Below are positions 10,615 to 21,815 of a stretch of DNA of 64,000 bases, one piece after another; the first letter of the stretch is position 1; each line of letters opens with the position of its first letter. Under the pieces are notes generated by a model that saw only the letters and a program-made list of their open reading frames with translations, made no database searches and was not told the origin of the DNA. The position numbers and the translations under genes were made by a program. Source of the stretch: Papilionanthe hookeriana x Papilionanthe teres (lineage: Eukaryota > Streptophyta > Magnoliopsida > Asparagales > Orchidaceae); NCBI GenBank assembly GCA_022702705.1, contig CM040428.1:103062022-103126021 (forward strand), read 5' to 3'.

Positions 10615-12640
10615 GATGTAATTATTTTCTCGTAATGGAAGTAAGAATTCTATTAAATGCATGATGAAGGCTTTGCATCATTTTGAGGAAGTCTCGGTAT
10701 GTCATTTAACAAGGCCAAATGTCAATTTTTATCCAGCTCTCTTGCTTCCGCTCGTACTAGGAATTGGATTTCCGATTTTACTCGGTTTTAAGGAAACAAA
10801 AGCACCTCTTCTCTATTTGGGATTTCCTCTCGCTAAAGGCGAAATTAAACTCTCTCATTTTGATGCTGTGATAGAGAAAATTACCTCTCAAATTCAATGT
10901 TGGACAAACTCTTTTCTCTCTAATGGAGGTAGAGTTACCCTTCTTAAAAGTGTTTTGACAACATTTCCTTTATATATTCTTCAAATGATTAAAATGAAAA
11001 AGAGTACACAGAAATTACTTTCTGTTACTTTCAATAAATTTCTTTGGGAAGGGCAACAAAAACAAATGCATTGGACTAATTGGGAGAAGCTTTGTAAACC
11101 TATTGCAAGTGGTGGCTTGGGCTTTAAAAGTTTTCGAGCATTTAAGTTTCTCCTTTTATTGCAAACAATGGATTAAATTCAGGGAGCAGAATTCTCTTTG
11201 GTCCAAATTTATGCATGGCAAATATTGTCACAACATCCATCCCTCTCAAGTGGTAATGAAGTATGGTGATTCTAAAAACTGGAAGGAGCTTTTAAGAGTA
11301 AGCGACTATGCTGAAAATCTGTTTGTTTGGGAGCTTGGAAATGGTCAAATTAACTTCTGGTTTGATAATTGGGTTTATCATGATTCTTTAAAGGATCAAT
11401 TTGATAATTCATCTCCCAATCTTAAAGTGGTCGATTGTCTGGAATTTATCTACTTGGGATGTCTCTAAACTTCAAAGCTTTGTTGATATTCGGACTCGAA
11501 AAAGATTTTGTCTATACCTCTTCAACCTTCCAAGAAAGATACGCTGATTACTAAGAACCCTCCTAATATAAGTCTATCTAAATTCATTTTGAATTCTAAT
11601 CATATTTGGCCTCTTAATGATTGGGGGGAGCAAATATGGAATAAATTCATCACTCCTTCAATGTCTTTCTTCTGTTGGAGATTATTCGAAAGCTCTTACC
11701 CATTGATAACATCCTGAAGCCGAAAGGCTTACATGGCCCTTCTATGTGCCGCTTTGCCATTCAAATGAAGAGTCTTTTACTCATCTTTTTTGAATTGTGA
11801 AGTTGTTCAAGATATCCGGAAGAAAGTCTTGACTTTCCATGGATCTCTCTATAAATTCCGGAATTGGTCTAATCTAGAATCTTGTTGGCAAGATTGGAAA
11901 TCAACTTCGATTTCTTTATTCCATTGGTTATTTTTTGGTATTTATGGATGTGCGAAATGATGTAATCTTTCGGAATAAAACCTTTTCTTCTACTATGGTT
12001 ATCAGGAACTGCATTTCTCATCTTATCAAAATCAGAAAACTTTTTCAAAATCCAAATTCTGCTACAACATTTAGAGTTCAGCTTTTTATGTGGAGAGTTC
12101 CTACTATTCCATGGATTAAAATAAATTCTGATGGTAGCTTCACTCTACTTCTGCTGGAATTGGAGTACTTTGCAGGAATCATTTGGGCAATTGTTTATGG
12201 TCTTTATCGGCCCACCGTAATGGCCATGAATGCTTTAGAGGTGGAAACCATAGCGACTATCTGGGGTCTAAAAGCTCGCTATTCCGAATAGTCGAAATTT
12301 TATTCATATGGAACTCGGATTCCCTTCCCTTAATTCAAATTTTGCTTCACAAAGCTAAAGTTCCTTGGTTCCTACTGATTTGGATCAATAAGATTGTTGA
12401 TTTGGCTTCCACTCATGTCATTACTTGGTCTCATATTTATAGAGAAGGGAACCAACCCTGCTAATTGGCTTGCTAAGAGGGCTACTTCGGTTATGGATAT
12501 TAAATTTAATGTCTACTCTTCTTTCAATGCTCGCCTCTTATGTTAAGGATTTCTATGTTCTTTTACATGGGGATTTGCTTTCTATTCCTCATATCGGATG
12601 TAATAGAACTTTCAAGAATCAATAAAATCTGATCCTTTGA

Positions 12641-12641
<1 letters not shown>
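10610..12641 (+). mobile_element. 5'-truncated L1-type LINE, copy 2
   Basis: A plus-strand fragment related to LINE copy 3. It starts inside the RT at the position of the YADD box (CATATGATGTAATT against the copy 3 sequence encoding AYADDVIVF), directly after the (AT)n tract. The connection, zinc-binding and RNase H regions and a 3' UTR follow. The 3' end has CATGGGGATTTG as in copy 3 and runs into (AT)n at 12,642. 5' truncation is typical of target-primed reverse transcription; here the truncation point may have annealed to the AT target through a CATAT microhomology (inference). Confidence 0.8.
10628..12560 (+). pseudogene. LINE copy 2 ORF2 C-terminal fragment
   Basis: Remnants in several frames: RT C-terminus and thumb (LYLGFPLAKGEIKLSHFDAV at about 10,810-10,870; CWTNSFLSNGGRVTLLKSV near 10,910), connection segment (SLWSKFMHGKYC, 11,190), ELGNGQINFWFDNW (11,330), zinc-binding region starting TPSMSFFCWRLF (11,655), and RNase H (KINSDGSF at 12,120; LEVETIATIWGL at 12,235; SHIYREGNQP at 12,430). 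Each matches the same region of copies 1 and 3. At least five frameshifts or stops and no start codon: a dead fragment. Confidence 0.8.

Positions 12642-12671
<30 letters not shown>
12642..12671. repeat. (AT)n microsatellite at the 3' end of LINE copy 2
   Basis: A pure AT run that follows the LINE 3' UTR in place of poly(A). Confidence 0.9.
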
Positions 12672-12675
<4 letters not shown>

Positions 12676-13404
12676 CGATAGTACCTTGAAGAGTGGGTTA
12701 TTTTTTACACGTGCCTTCAGTCAGTGGACGATACCTCAGAAGCACTGCGCATCGTGATGTTTCGAAGACAGCCTCGTTTTAAGAAGCACAGATGCTGCAT
12801 TTACTTATAGCTGGGTCGAAATCCATAAACAAAAATAATAAATAATAAAATATGCAACAAAGAAAAGGTCATAAAACATAAAAGAATACAATAAAATTTC
12901 ACAATGAATGAACAACAATAAATTTCCCAATGAATGAAATAATAAACAAATGAATAACAAAAAAATAATGAATCCATGAAAATTAAACAAAATAAAAAAT
13001 ATGTATACAAATTAAAATGAAATTCAAACCAAAATGAAACATAATCCAAATCAAAATAAAAATTTAAATGAAAAGAAAATTAAATCTTCAAAACAAAGAA
13101 AACCAGAAAGTAAATCAGAACTCTAAATTCTCCAGTCTGAAGCTGTGATTGATACCCCTTCAATTGTCTCCCTCGTTTGAGAAAGGATCATCTGATTCTA
13201 TTGACATGCAGCCGTAAGTTTTGATTGGTTCTGTTGGCGTGGAATCACATCCTTTCCCAAACAAGCACATTTTCGGTTAACTCCTTGAGTGAGATATCAA
13301 ACACCCTCATATTCCCTCTTAATCTGCTTCCTTCAATGAAAATCTTTCAAGTGTCAAATTTTAGAGGTTGAGGATCACTACATTCGATACCGCATTACTT
13401 TTGG
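12672..13404. other. unassigned, partly A-rich low-complexity sequence
   Basis: No supportable gene. 12,800-13,100 is made of AATAAATAATAAA-like words on the plus strand, which produces spurious minus-strand frames rich in Phe/Leu/Tyr. 13,100-13,340 leads into the tandem array. It is probably part of the same unidentified repeat as 14,451-15,067. Confidence 0.4.
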
Positions 13405-14450
13405 ATCATTTCCTATTGCAATGGTTCAATTCCAAAATGAAATTTTAGAGGTTGAGGATCACAACATCTGATACCGCATTGCTTTAGGATCCTTTCCTAT
13501 CGCAATGGTTCAATTCCAAAATGAAATTTTAGAGGTTGAGCATCACAACAACCGATACATCATTGCTTTAGAATCTTTCCCTATTGCAATGGTTCAATTT
13601 CAAAATCAAATTTTAGAGGTTGAGGACCGCAGTATTCAATAATGCATTGCTTTAGGATTCCTTCCTATAGCAATGGTTCAATTCCAAAATGAAATTTTAG
13701 AGGTTAAGGATCACAACATCCGATGTCGCGTTGCTTTAGCATCCTTTCCTATCACAATGTTTCAATTCCAAAATGAAATTTTAAAGGTTGAGGATCACAT
13801 CATATGATACCGCATTGCTTTAGGATTCTTCCCTATAGCAATGGTTCAATTTCAAAATCATATTCTAGAGGTTGAGGATCACAACATCCAGTACCCCGTT
13901 GCTTTAGGATTCCTTCTTATTGCAATGATTCAATTTCCAAAAAATCCAACTTTAGAGGTTGAGGATCACAGAATCCGATACCGCATTGCTTCAGGATCTT
14001 TCCCTATCATAAAGGTTCAACACAGAAAATCAAATTTCAGAGGAAGATGATTCATACATCTGATTCCGCATTGTTTTGCAATGGTTCATATCAAATTTCA
14101 GAGGAAGAAGATTCATACATTCGATCCCGTGTTGCTTTGCAATGGTTTATATCAAATTTTAGAGGGAGATGATTCATACAACCGATTCCACATTACTTTG
14201 CAACGGTTCATATCAAATTTCAGAGGAAGAGGATTAATACATCCAATTTTGCATTGCTTAGCAATGGTTCAAATCAAATTTTAGAGGTTGAGGATCACAA
14301 CATCCGATACTGCATTGCTTTAGGACCCTTTCCTATCGCAATGGTTCAATCCAGAAAATCAAACTCCAGAGGTTGAGGATCGCAACATCCGATACCACAT
14401 TGTTTTAGGACCATTTCCTATCGCAATGGTTTGAATTAAAATTTTTGAGG
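13405..14450 (+). repeat. tandem array with two monomer lengths (84 bp and 62 bp)
   Basis: GGTTCAATTCCAAAAT recurs near 13,423, 13,506, 13,591, 13,675, 13,759, 13,843, 13,926 and 14,013 (spacing 83-87), then at 14,083, 14,146, 14,207 and 14,267 in a shorter form (spacing 60-63), then at 14,342 and 14,427 in the long form. The consensus contains TTTTAGAGGTTGAGGATCAC and CCGATACCGCATTGCTTTAG. The short monomer lacks the AGGATCCTTTCCTATC segment and carries AGAGGAAGATGATTCATAC. Two frames across the array (13,841-14,050; 14,081-14,284) are repeat translations, not genes. Confidence 0.9.
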
Positions 14451-15079
14451 TCGGTACCTGAATTTCGACTCTCATCTCGAGGCTGGTACCCGAATTCTTA
14501 TTCTCAACTCAAAATTTCAAGATCGATTTGAAGCCACCTTAAATGGAGTAAGGTTTCCGATTCTCAACTCAAAATTTCGAGATAGGTAAGAGACCACCTT
14601 AAATGGAGTAAGGAATCCTATTCTCTTCTTTCCACCACAAATTTCAACTTCCTTTCAACCAAGTTCTCTGCATTCAGTGAATTCAAAACTCTTGCAAAAT
14701 TGAAACCCCGAATCGAACCTCAGAATTTACGCTCAAATTCTCTCCAAAATCAATCTCAAAATAAATCCCAAATCAAACTTCAATCAAAATCAAAACTCAA
14801 GTTCTCAAATCAAATCAAATCGGGTCCCCTTTAGAATGTGGAAGAGTGAATTCTTTGCAGCTTTCTGAAGCTTTTAGCCCACTGTTCCCCAACCAGAGTT
14901 TTCTCTTCTCCAGTAGAAGTTTAATTCCCATCGGATACTTTCTAACTTGATTCTACGTCCTATCTTGAGCATTGGCTCATACAGTTGTGTTGGTTTTATT
15001 AATCTCGTCGGTCAACACCAATACACGCGGTGTGCTCTTCTTGCACACCACACCTATTGGGGGTCCATTTATTAATCTC
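14451..15079. other. repeat flank with a 60-bp duplication and a hairpin
   Basis: Two 60-bp copies (14,501-14,560 and 14,561-14,620) share TTCTCAACTCAAAATTTC and ACCTTAAATGGAGTAAGG. A hairpin at 15,029-15,049 pairs GGTGTGC with GCACACC across a 7-nt loop. TTTATTAATCTC occurs at 14,995-15,006 and again at 15,068-15,079, just where copy B begins. No gene seen. Confidence 0.5.
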
Positions 15080-17279
15080 ACTTTTGGTTGAGGTTTAGTA
15101 TCTCCTTAGATAGCCTAGGGTCCAGACATAGGACTTTCCTAGTGACTTTTCTTAGAGGACTAGCAACGAAAACCCCATCACATAGACAGTCCGTATACTT
15201 GATTTCCTTACTTGAAGCTTCCACATGTTAAGGCTCAACCTCTAATATTTAGGAGGAAGGGGCTAAACATATGGAAGAGTAAGTGAGATTCCCCATAGGT
15301 GACCCGACCTTAATATTGACCCTGGGAGGTCCGGAGCTCACACCCTGTACTCACACACATATCACCTACCCACAACCCTAAATCTACAGCATCCTTATTT
15401 TGAGTCCCCTGTATTTTGGACACTCAAGTGCTGGTCTCACCAAACCCTAAGCTTATAGCTGAGGTGGTAAGAACTGACATGTAAAGGACCAAAAGAAGGT
15501 TACCATTGGTCCCACTCTCTTCACTTTGAAGTCATTCCTTTTTTCCCAGAAATTTTAATTTTCAAACCCATGGTCCTCAAACTTGCCTAAATTACTATAT
15601 TGCCCCTAGAAATCTCAAAATCCTGAAATTGACCAAAATTACCTAAATTCTCCAAAAATCATTCCAAAATATTCCCCACCACTCAAAATAGCCAAAACCA
15701 CCCAAATTTTTTAAAATTCCCAAAATAGCCCCAAAATTCCTAAAATCTCCAAAATTCCATTCTTTAGCTCAAAATCCCAAGTTTATTCAGAGTTGTTCAA
15801 ACTCCCCGAAAATCATTCTAGGATGTTCCTCTCGTCAAATGATGAAGTTTGAATGTAAACATGCCATAGTTTCGAGCTACTTTTCGACCCCTTGACACTT
15901 AAGTACCTGATACCTAAAAAACGCTCTGGGTTCGTAAAACCTTCCACATTAATCAGAAATGCTCCCGGAGACTGCCGTTTGACTCCAAATTTCATTTAGA
16001 ACATCCTCGAGCTTTCGATTCAGCTTTTTGGCCACTTTCTCAAAAAAACCACGAAATTACCAAAATGCCCCTCATAGCAAAAAAATTCCATAATTTCCAA
16101 AAATTCCCAAAAATTCTCAAAATCCTCTAAATATTCCCAATTTCACTTTGCAACCATCAATTTGACCCAATTTGACCAAAAGCCCCAATTTTGACCTAAA
16201 GTCAGATTTGACCCAAATTGGACCCACTGTCGACCAATTTCCACTCAATTTGAATTCCAAACTTTTCATAACACTCCTCTAAACTAAGTGCAATATTTAA
16301 TTGCCATCAATTTAAGCCTAAGCCTCACCCAAATTCGATTTAAGCCAAAACCCCCAAATTTGACCTATTTTGACTAAATCAACGATGAGGTTATCCGAAT
16401 GACCTCGGATTGCCGAACGACCTCGGATTGCCAAACGAACTTCACCGTTGCGTCCAGAACATTGAAATTATTTGGAAATGATATATAATTTGCTATGGAT
16501 CGATGCACGTTGAAAAAGTTCAAAATTCGGCGTGTTTCACGTCAAAATAATTAAAAATTTCATTTTAACCACTTAATCACCCCATTTAACCTAATCTAAC
16601 CCATGCCTAAACTCCTATAACAGTAGCCGTCGCCCCCTCCATTTTCCCTCCATGCGAAATTTCGACCATGGGGAAGCTTGGCTAAACGTTCCACTTCCCC
16701 TCCCGATGCTTACTTGCTTTGCCGCCCCTTCCTTATCCTCATGTGGTGTGGGATGCATGGAGAAGACTTCTCCATGCCTCTATCCCTTCCATGACAGCAA
16801 TCTACTATTGGGTGGCAAGTTTTGAGGAGCTCTTGGCTTCCATTGAAGTTCTCTCCATGTCTACTCATCATAACCTAAGAGCTAGGCTTAAAGGATAAGT
16901 ATTTTATAATTTGGTTGTAATGATTTTGCTTGGGGCTGGTTTTTTCCTTCTCTTTCACCTTCATTTGGCTAGAAATGGAGCCTTCTTCTTGCTCCTCTAA
17001 GGTTGGCCGAAAATAACAAGGGGAGGTGCTGCTGGATTCTCCATTTTTCTTCTTCTTACTAGCTTCAAACTATTGCCAATTTGTTCCTTTACATTTGAGG
17101 AAATTTACTTCATGTTTAAAGGCTTAAATGGTAGATTGTTCTTATGCTATTGTGAGGTTTTATTTTCCTTCTTATGCTTGATTTAAATTGCTGATTTAAT
17201 GGTTTAAGATTTGATTCATCTTATGAAATTTTATGGAGCATTTTGGACCCTCCATGGCTTGGCCGAAAATTCATGTATG
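15080..17279 (+). repeat. long LTR-like repeat, copy B
   Basis: Collinear with copy A from the TTGAGGTTTAGT line to about 16,440, including the G-poor CCAAAATT tract. Its first bases (TGTTGACC in A and C) are replaced by TTTATTAATCTC. Unlike A, it continues past the shared end with a GC-richer stretch (16,600-16,860) and sequence containing GGTTGGCCGAAAAT, also echoed in copy C (CCATGGCCGAAA). By position this is the R/U5 or leader of the element. No supportable ORF. Confidence 0.55.
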
Positions 17280-18420
17280 GAGCTCCAAATCCATTTTTGC
17301 TGTAAGTGATATTTAAGGGGTCCTTCTTATACCTCTTTGGTGACTAAAAGTTTTATGTCTTGATGTCTTAAGAGTTATGCTTATGCTTAATGTTTATCTT
17401 GATTCATGAAAATATTTAGGAGATCTATGGAGGCTTGAAGTTGATCTTTGTTCATGGAAATTTTAAGAGGTCTCCTTACACCTCTTTGATGGATAAAAAA
17501 TTCCTGTTTATGTTTAAATATTTGGCTTGTTTCATGGAAATTTCAAGAGGTCTTCTTACACCTCTTTAATGGAAAAAAACTTCATGTTTATGTTTAAATA
17601 TTTGGCTTGTTTCATGGAAATTTTAAGAGCTTTTCTTACACCTCTTTGATGGATAAAAACTTCATGTTTATGTTTAAATATTTGGCTTGTTTCATAGAAA
17701 TTTCAAGAGGACTTCTTACACCTCTTTAATGGATAAAAACTTCATGTTTATGTTAAATATTTGGTTTGTTTCATGGAGATTTGAAGAGGTCTTCTTACAC
17801 CTCTTTGATGGATAAAAATTTCATGTTTATGTTTAAAAATTTGGCTTGTTTCATGGAAATTTTAAGAGGTTTCTTTTACACCTCTTTGATGGCTAAAACT
17901 TTATGCTCTTAGTTAAATGTTTAGCTTGCTATATGTGATATTTAAGAGGATTCTCTCACACCTCTTTGATGGCTAATGGTTCCATGCTTTGGTGGCTAAA
18001 AAATTCATATTTATGGTTAAATATTTAACTTGCTACATGTGATATTTAAGAGGTTTCTCTTACACCTCTTTGGTGACTAAAGGATCATGCTTATGCTTAA
18101 ATGTTTATTTTATTGCATGAAGTATTTAAGAGACCCTCTTGCTCTCTTTATGAATGGCTAAAATCCATGTTTGTAGCCAAGTATTTAGCTTGCTTTGTGA
18201 AATATTTAAATGGCCTTTTTGCCCTCTTTATGAAAGGCTAAAATTTCACGATTATAGTTAAGTATTTTGATAGCTTCATGAAATATTTGGGAGCCCTTTT
18301 GCTCTCTTTATGGATAGTAAAAAGTGCATGCTAGTGGCTTGGTAATTTACATGTTCTATGTGATACTTGGGAGCTCCTTTGCTCTCTTTCATGTTGGCTA
18401 AAGGATATTTGTTTTGATAT
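17280..18420 (+). repeat. ~80-bp tandem repeat array
   Basis: About a dozen units with core TTTAAGAGGTCTTCTTACAC, then CTCTTTGATGGATAAAA and ATGTTTAAATATTTGGCTTG. Spacing is about 80 bp from 17,450 to 17,930, becoming more diverged to 18,420 (GCCCTTTTGCTCTCTTT variants). The central units are most alike, as expected for an array homogenised by unequal exchange. It sits inside LTR-like copy B. Confidence 0.85.
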
Positions 18421-18428
18421 TTTCATTT

Positions 18429-18704
18429 GGGAATGTTTTATATCAACTCTATGCTATCCAAAAATAAAATTTTGCACTTATGTGACCCTTTGAAAATGTT
18501 TTATATCAAATTCATGCTAGCCAAAAATAAAATTCTGCACTTATGTGATCTTTTGGAAATGTTTTATACTTACTCTATGCTTACAAAAATGAAAAATCTG
18601 CACTTACCTCTTTGTTTGGGATTGGTTTAAACCAATCTTATGTTGCTATAAAATGAAGGCTTTTCATCTATGTGATCATTTAGAAAGAATGGCATGTCAA
18701 TTTG
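18429..18704 (+). repeat. ~62-bp tandem repeat, about four units
   Basis: Units GGAATGTTTTATATCA ... CCAAAAATAAAATT ... GCACTTATGTGATC begin near 18,429, 18,491 and 18,553, with a diverged fourth at about 18,620-18,700. A perfect 16-base palindrome, ATTGGTTTAAACCAAT, lies at 18,621-18,636. A 95-codon frame beginning in this repeat (18,653) runs on into ORF-A of X+; I place the ORF-A start at 18,746 instead. Confidence 0.7.
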
Positions 18705-18745
18705 AGATATTTCTGAGTCTTAAGAAGAGTGTTTTGAGTGCAAAA

Positions 18746-19117
18746 ATGTCTTCTTGGGAGAGTGAAATTAAGAAGGAGGAAGCCAACAAGAATAAATCCA
18801 TTAGTGAAAGTGCGCAAGAGTTATACAACGGATTCCCAGCAGTTAGTATTCAAGGTATTGTAGAAAGGATTGCGAAGATTGAAGCCAATGTGGAGTCAAT
18901 TGAAGCAAAGGTAAATGAAACTAACGCTCATATTGGATGAAAAATTAAAATTCAATTCAGTCATACAAGTCAAGTGGAAGAAGCAGATAAGGCGATGTTT
19001 CTTAAAAACCAATGGTTAGAAGAAGAAGATGTAAGAGTTTTCAACTATCGCCCATTTTATCAGATCTATATTCCAGATGGTTCAAATGGAACTAATGGTG
19101 GTTCTGGATATATTTAA
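18746..19117 (+). pseudogene. Athila ORF-A (coiled-coil protein), element X+
   Basis: Starts MSSWESEIKKEEANKNK, chosen because the minus-strand X copy also starts MSSWENEIKK after the same upstream AAGAAGAGT. Next come ELYNGFPAVSIQGIVERI and a heptad-rich stretch (IAKIEANVESIEAKVNET) that should form a coiled coil, then KAMFLKNQWLEEE and a PFYQIYIP end. A TGG-to-TGA change at about codon 65 (18,938) interrupts it; X has Trp there. About 123 codons in all. ORF-A is a small accessory protein of unknown function; similarity of its C-terminal layout to ORF-B suggests common descent. Confidence 0.7.
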
Positions 19118-19516
19118 CCTAATGGAGATTGTAATTAATTTGAGTATAGTTTAGTGTTGTGGTTTTATGTGTTAAGCGTTTAGTGTCTAATGTTATATGT
19201 TTGTGTTTTATTGAACTTTTATGTGTGTTTGTTACATCTTAATGATGTAAAATTATCTTTGTTTTTATATATTTCAATTATTGTGTATTGTGAAATTTCA
19301 TCCAAAATATTTTGGATAGAAATTTTTAGTATGTATTAAGTGTGATTGTTTTAATGAAAGTTTGTGTTTGTGTGAAATTTGTTTGGAATTAATGGAAGTT
19401 TTACTTTCTTTGGAGAATTAGAAAAGTTTAGAGGAGAGAAATTATTATTTAAAGTGATTTAGGGTGATTAACCAAGGGGTTTAGTACAATTTTAAATTAT
19501 ATGTGAAAATAAAGAT
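19118..19516. other. ORF-A to ORF-B spacer (X+)
   Basis: T/G-rich non-coding sequence (TTTATGTGTTAAG-like words), likely the ORF-A 3' untranslated region. Nothing else supportable. Confidence 0.4.
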
Positions 19517-19615
19517 GCTGGTGGCTAAGCACCAGAACTTAGGCGCTTAAGCGACATAATTCGCGGTTAAGCGCCGAAGCCTAACGCTTAAGTGCCGGTT
19601 CGCGAACCGACACTT
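19517..19615 (+). promoter_or_regulatory. palindrome cluster upstream of ORF-B (X+)
   Basis: A run of GC-rich palindromic words: CTGGTG...CACCAG, GGCGCTTAAGCG, GGTTAAGCGCCG, and the perfect 14-base palindrome CGGTTCGCGAACCG at 19,596-19,609. It corresponds to 29,270-29,350 in X. The leader and intron that should follow are deleted, so the cluster abuts the middle of ORF-B. Confidence 0.6.
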
Positions 19616-19618
19616 AGT

Positions 19619-20243
19619 TCTATCTCAACAGTTTAGTGAAGTTACAAGGAAGAGAGCAGTTCTGAATCATTGTACTCAGTTAAAAAACTCTATTGATGTA
19701 GGGGCTATTATTTTTTATTATGTGATGAACTGTGCCAGATCTGCTACTACTTCAGGTATGGGATTTCCATCCCTAATTCATTCGATTTGTGAGCGATCTG
19801 GTGTTAAGTTTGAAACATGGGAGGAAGTTCTTCAGCCATTAAGACTTATTACCAGTGTGAACGTTGGTGCTTACACTGTATATTCAGAGTTCAGTTGGAG
19901 AGGATGATTGAGAGCTTCCACTGCTTCTGCTTCTGCTGCTTCTACTTCACGTGCCACTACTTCTAGAGCATCATCACCTATTGATTCACAAACTGGACTA
20001 TTAAAGAAGATTTTGAAGAAAATGAGTCTTACCAGAGAGCATGTTAGAGATATGGATGGTAAGATTGAAAATATTGAAAGGTATACTGTTAAGCAGGATG
20101 AATATGATGAGATTTATCAGCAGTACATGGATAGAGTGATTAGAGGTGATCACAGTGCTGAGATGCCCCCTCATCCATTTTATATAACATACGTGCCATC
20201 CAGAGACTAGACTGAAGAAGATGATGATGAGTATGATGAGTAG
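19619..20243 (+). pseudogene. ORF-B 3' part (plant transposon protein type), X+
   Basis: Corresponds to the C-terminal ~200 residues of ORF-B in X (27,739-28,896): SEVT-type motif, AVLNHC, VGAIIF, GMGFPSLIHSICERSGVKFE, SVNVGAYTV, a Ser/Ala/Thr-rich linker, a coiled-coil-like stretch (KIENIERYTVKQDEYDE), PPHPFYITYVPSRD and an acidic tail. In-frame stops lie at 19,905-19,907 and about 20,208. Relative to X, about 0.9 kb (leader, intron and N-terminal domain) is deleted at 19,619. The domain belongs to the Pfam family I recall as Transposase_32 (putative plant transposon protein); its biochemical role is not established. Confidence 0.75.
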
Positions 20244-21815
20244 TGTTGTTGTATTTAGTTTGTTTTGTTCTGTGATTTCTTATGTGTAGTTATGTTTTTA
20301 TTTTGATGTTTTTTATATTTGATGTGATTTTCAAATGTTATGTGATGTGTTTATGATATGAACTCTGATATTGTATAGAGCATAGTTGGACTATTTCTTT
20401 TTATGCACATTTAGATGTTTATGCTATAAAGCAAATATTTTATGTTGTAATTTGTGATATGTGTGTAGTAGTAAAAGTGTTAAATGTGTATTTAGTGTTT
20501 AAATTTTTAATAAAGTATAAATTAATTCCAAATTTATTAAAAAAAATTAGAACGCTATTAAAAAACACAATTTGAAAATTGCATGTTTAAACTTTTCAAA
20601 ATCTACTACCAATTATTATCTAGTATTATTGTCATTTTAGTTATGTTAAGTTGGTGTGTATTTGCTTTGAAAACCTCCACTACTGTAGAAGTCTTTTGAA
20701 AATTTTCTTTTATAAAAAACTGAATTTAGTTTCTTTTTACTCCTATTTATCTTAAAAAAAAATGTTATACCTGCATATTTAGGATATTAAAATTCTTGCA
20801 AGAATGTTATTTTAGTTTTTTTAATTCTCACTAATGTATTATTTCTTATGCTTAAATGTTTTTATCCTGACTAAAAATTAAAGTTTGGGGGTGGGGGGAT
20901 TTAAAAAACTAAAATTTTCAAAAATCTAAAATTTTATTTGTTATCAAGAACTCTTAAAATAAATTTGGTTTTTTATTGAAAATAATTATGTATATGAAGT
21001 TATATTAGGGAAACAAAATTTTGAATATAGAAATGAATACAAGAATTCAGTTAAAATTTATAGTAATAATGAAAAATTTAAAGTTAAAATGTTCTTAATA
21101 AAGAAATGTTAAATATAGTTAAACTATCTTTAGTAAGAAATGTTATATTTTTTGATGAATAGAAGATTTGACTTTTATTTTTCAAAGCTTAAATTTATTT
21201 TATTGAGAAATAATTTTCAAGGCTATTATTATGATTTTTAAGTTAAAGATACATATTAGACCTTTTATTTTAAATGGAAGGGTAGAATTCAAGATCATTA
21301 AAGGCCTATCCAGATATAATAATCATTGCCTTATAAAAAAAAAGAAAAGAAAAGAAAAAGGAAAAGAAAAAGAGAAAAAAGTGAAAAAAAGTATGTGAAA
21401 AGGAAGGAGAAGCTTGCGGATTTAAGGGCTTAATAAAAAATTGGTTCCATACTTAAAGTTTAAAATATAAGTTTTCAGAAAATCTAAAACTTAAGGTTAT
21501 AATATAGTAAGTAAAATTATTCTCAATTAAAATTTTTAAGTAAGAAGAGTAAAATGTATGAATCCTATATTTTGAAAAATCTACAAGTATTTCTGAATTA
21601 GATAGAAACTTATATTTTCATTTTCCTTTACTTAAGAACTTTCTAAACTTTAAATTGGTCTTATTTACTAAAATTTTTTATAAATTGGATTATTTCATTT
21701 ATAGAAAAAAAATTTGAAATCTTCCTAAATAAACATATTTATGTAATTTTCATGTTAAAATTTTTATGGTTAAGAGTCACTTGAGGACAAGTAACATTTT
21801 AAGTTTGTGGGATTT
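20244..21815 (+). other. 3' untranslated region of X+ with two polypurine tracts
   Basis: Non-coding, AT-rich. It holds an internal polypurine tract AAGTTTGGGGGTGGGGGG at 20,881-20,898, the conserved purine block at 21,283-21,450 (CCTATCCAGATATAATAATC, an A/G run, GGAGAAGCTTGCGG), the hairpin ACTTG-AGGA-CAAGT at 21,779-21,792, and the terminal polypurine tract AAGTTTGTGGGATTT at 21,801 (one G-to-T change). Confidence 0.7.

Noticed and set aside
13841..14284. Two ORFs in the 84/62-bp array
   Set aside because: Repeat translations; frames are not maintained across monomers because 84- and 62-bp units differ in phase.
13405..14450. Possible CRISPR-like array
   Set aside because: Units are directly abutting and similar along their whole length, with no repeat/unique-spacer alternation; the context is a plant genome.
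2169..16450. Copies A and B as the two LTRs of one 14-kb element
   Set aside because: The interval holds Athila 3' sequence, two LINEs and a satellite array but no gag or pol of its own; the starts and ends of A and B also differ.
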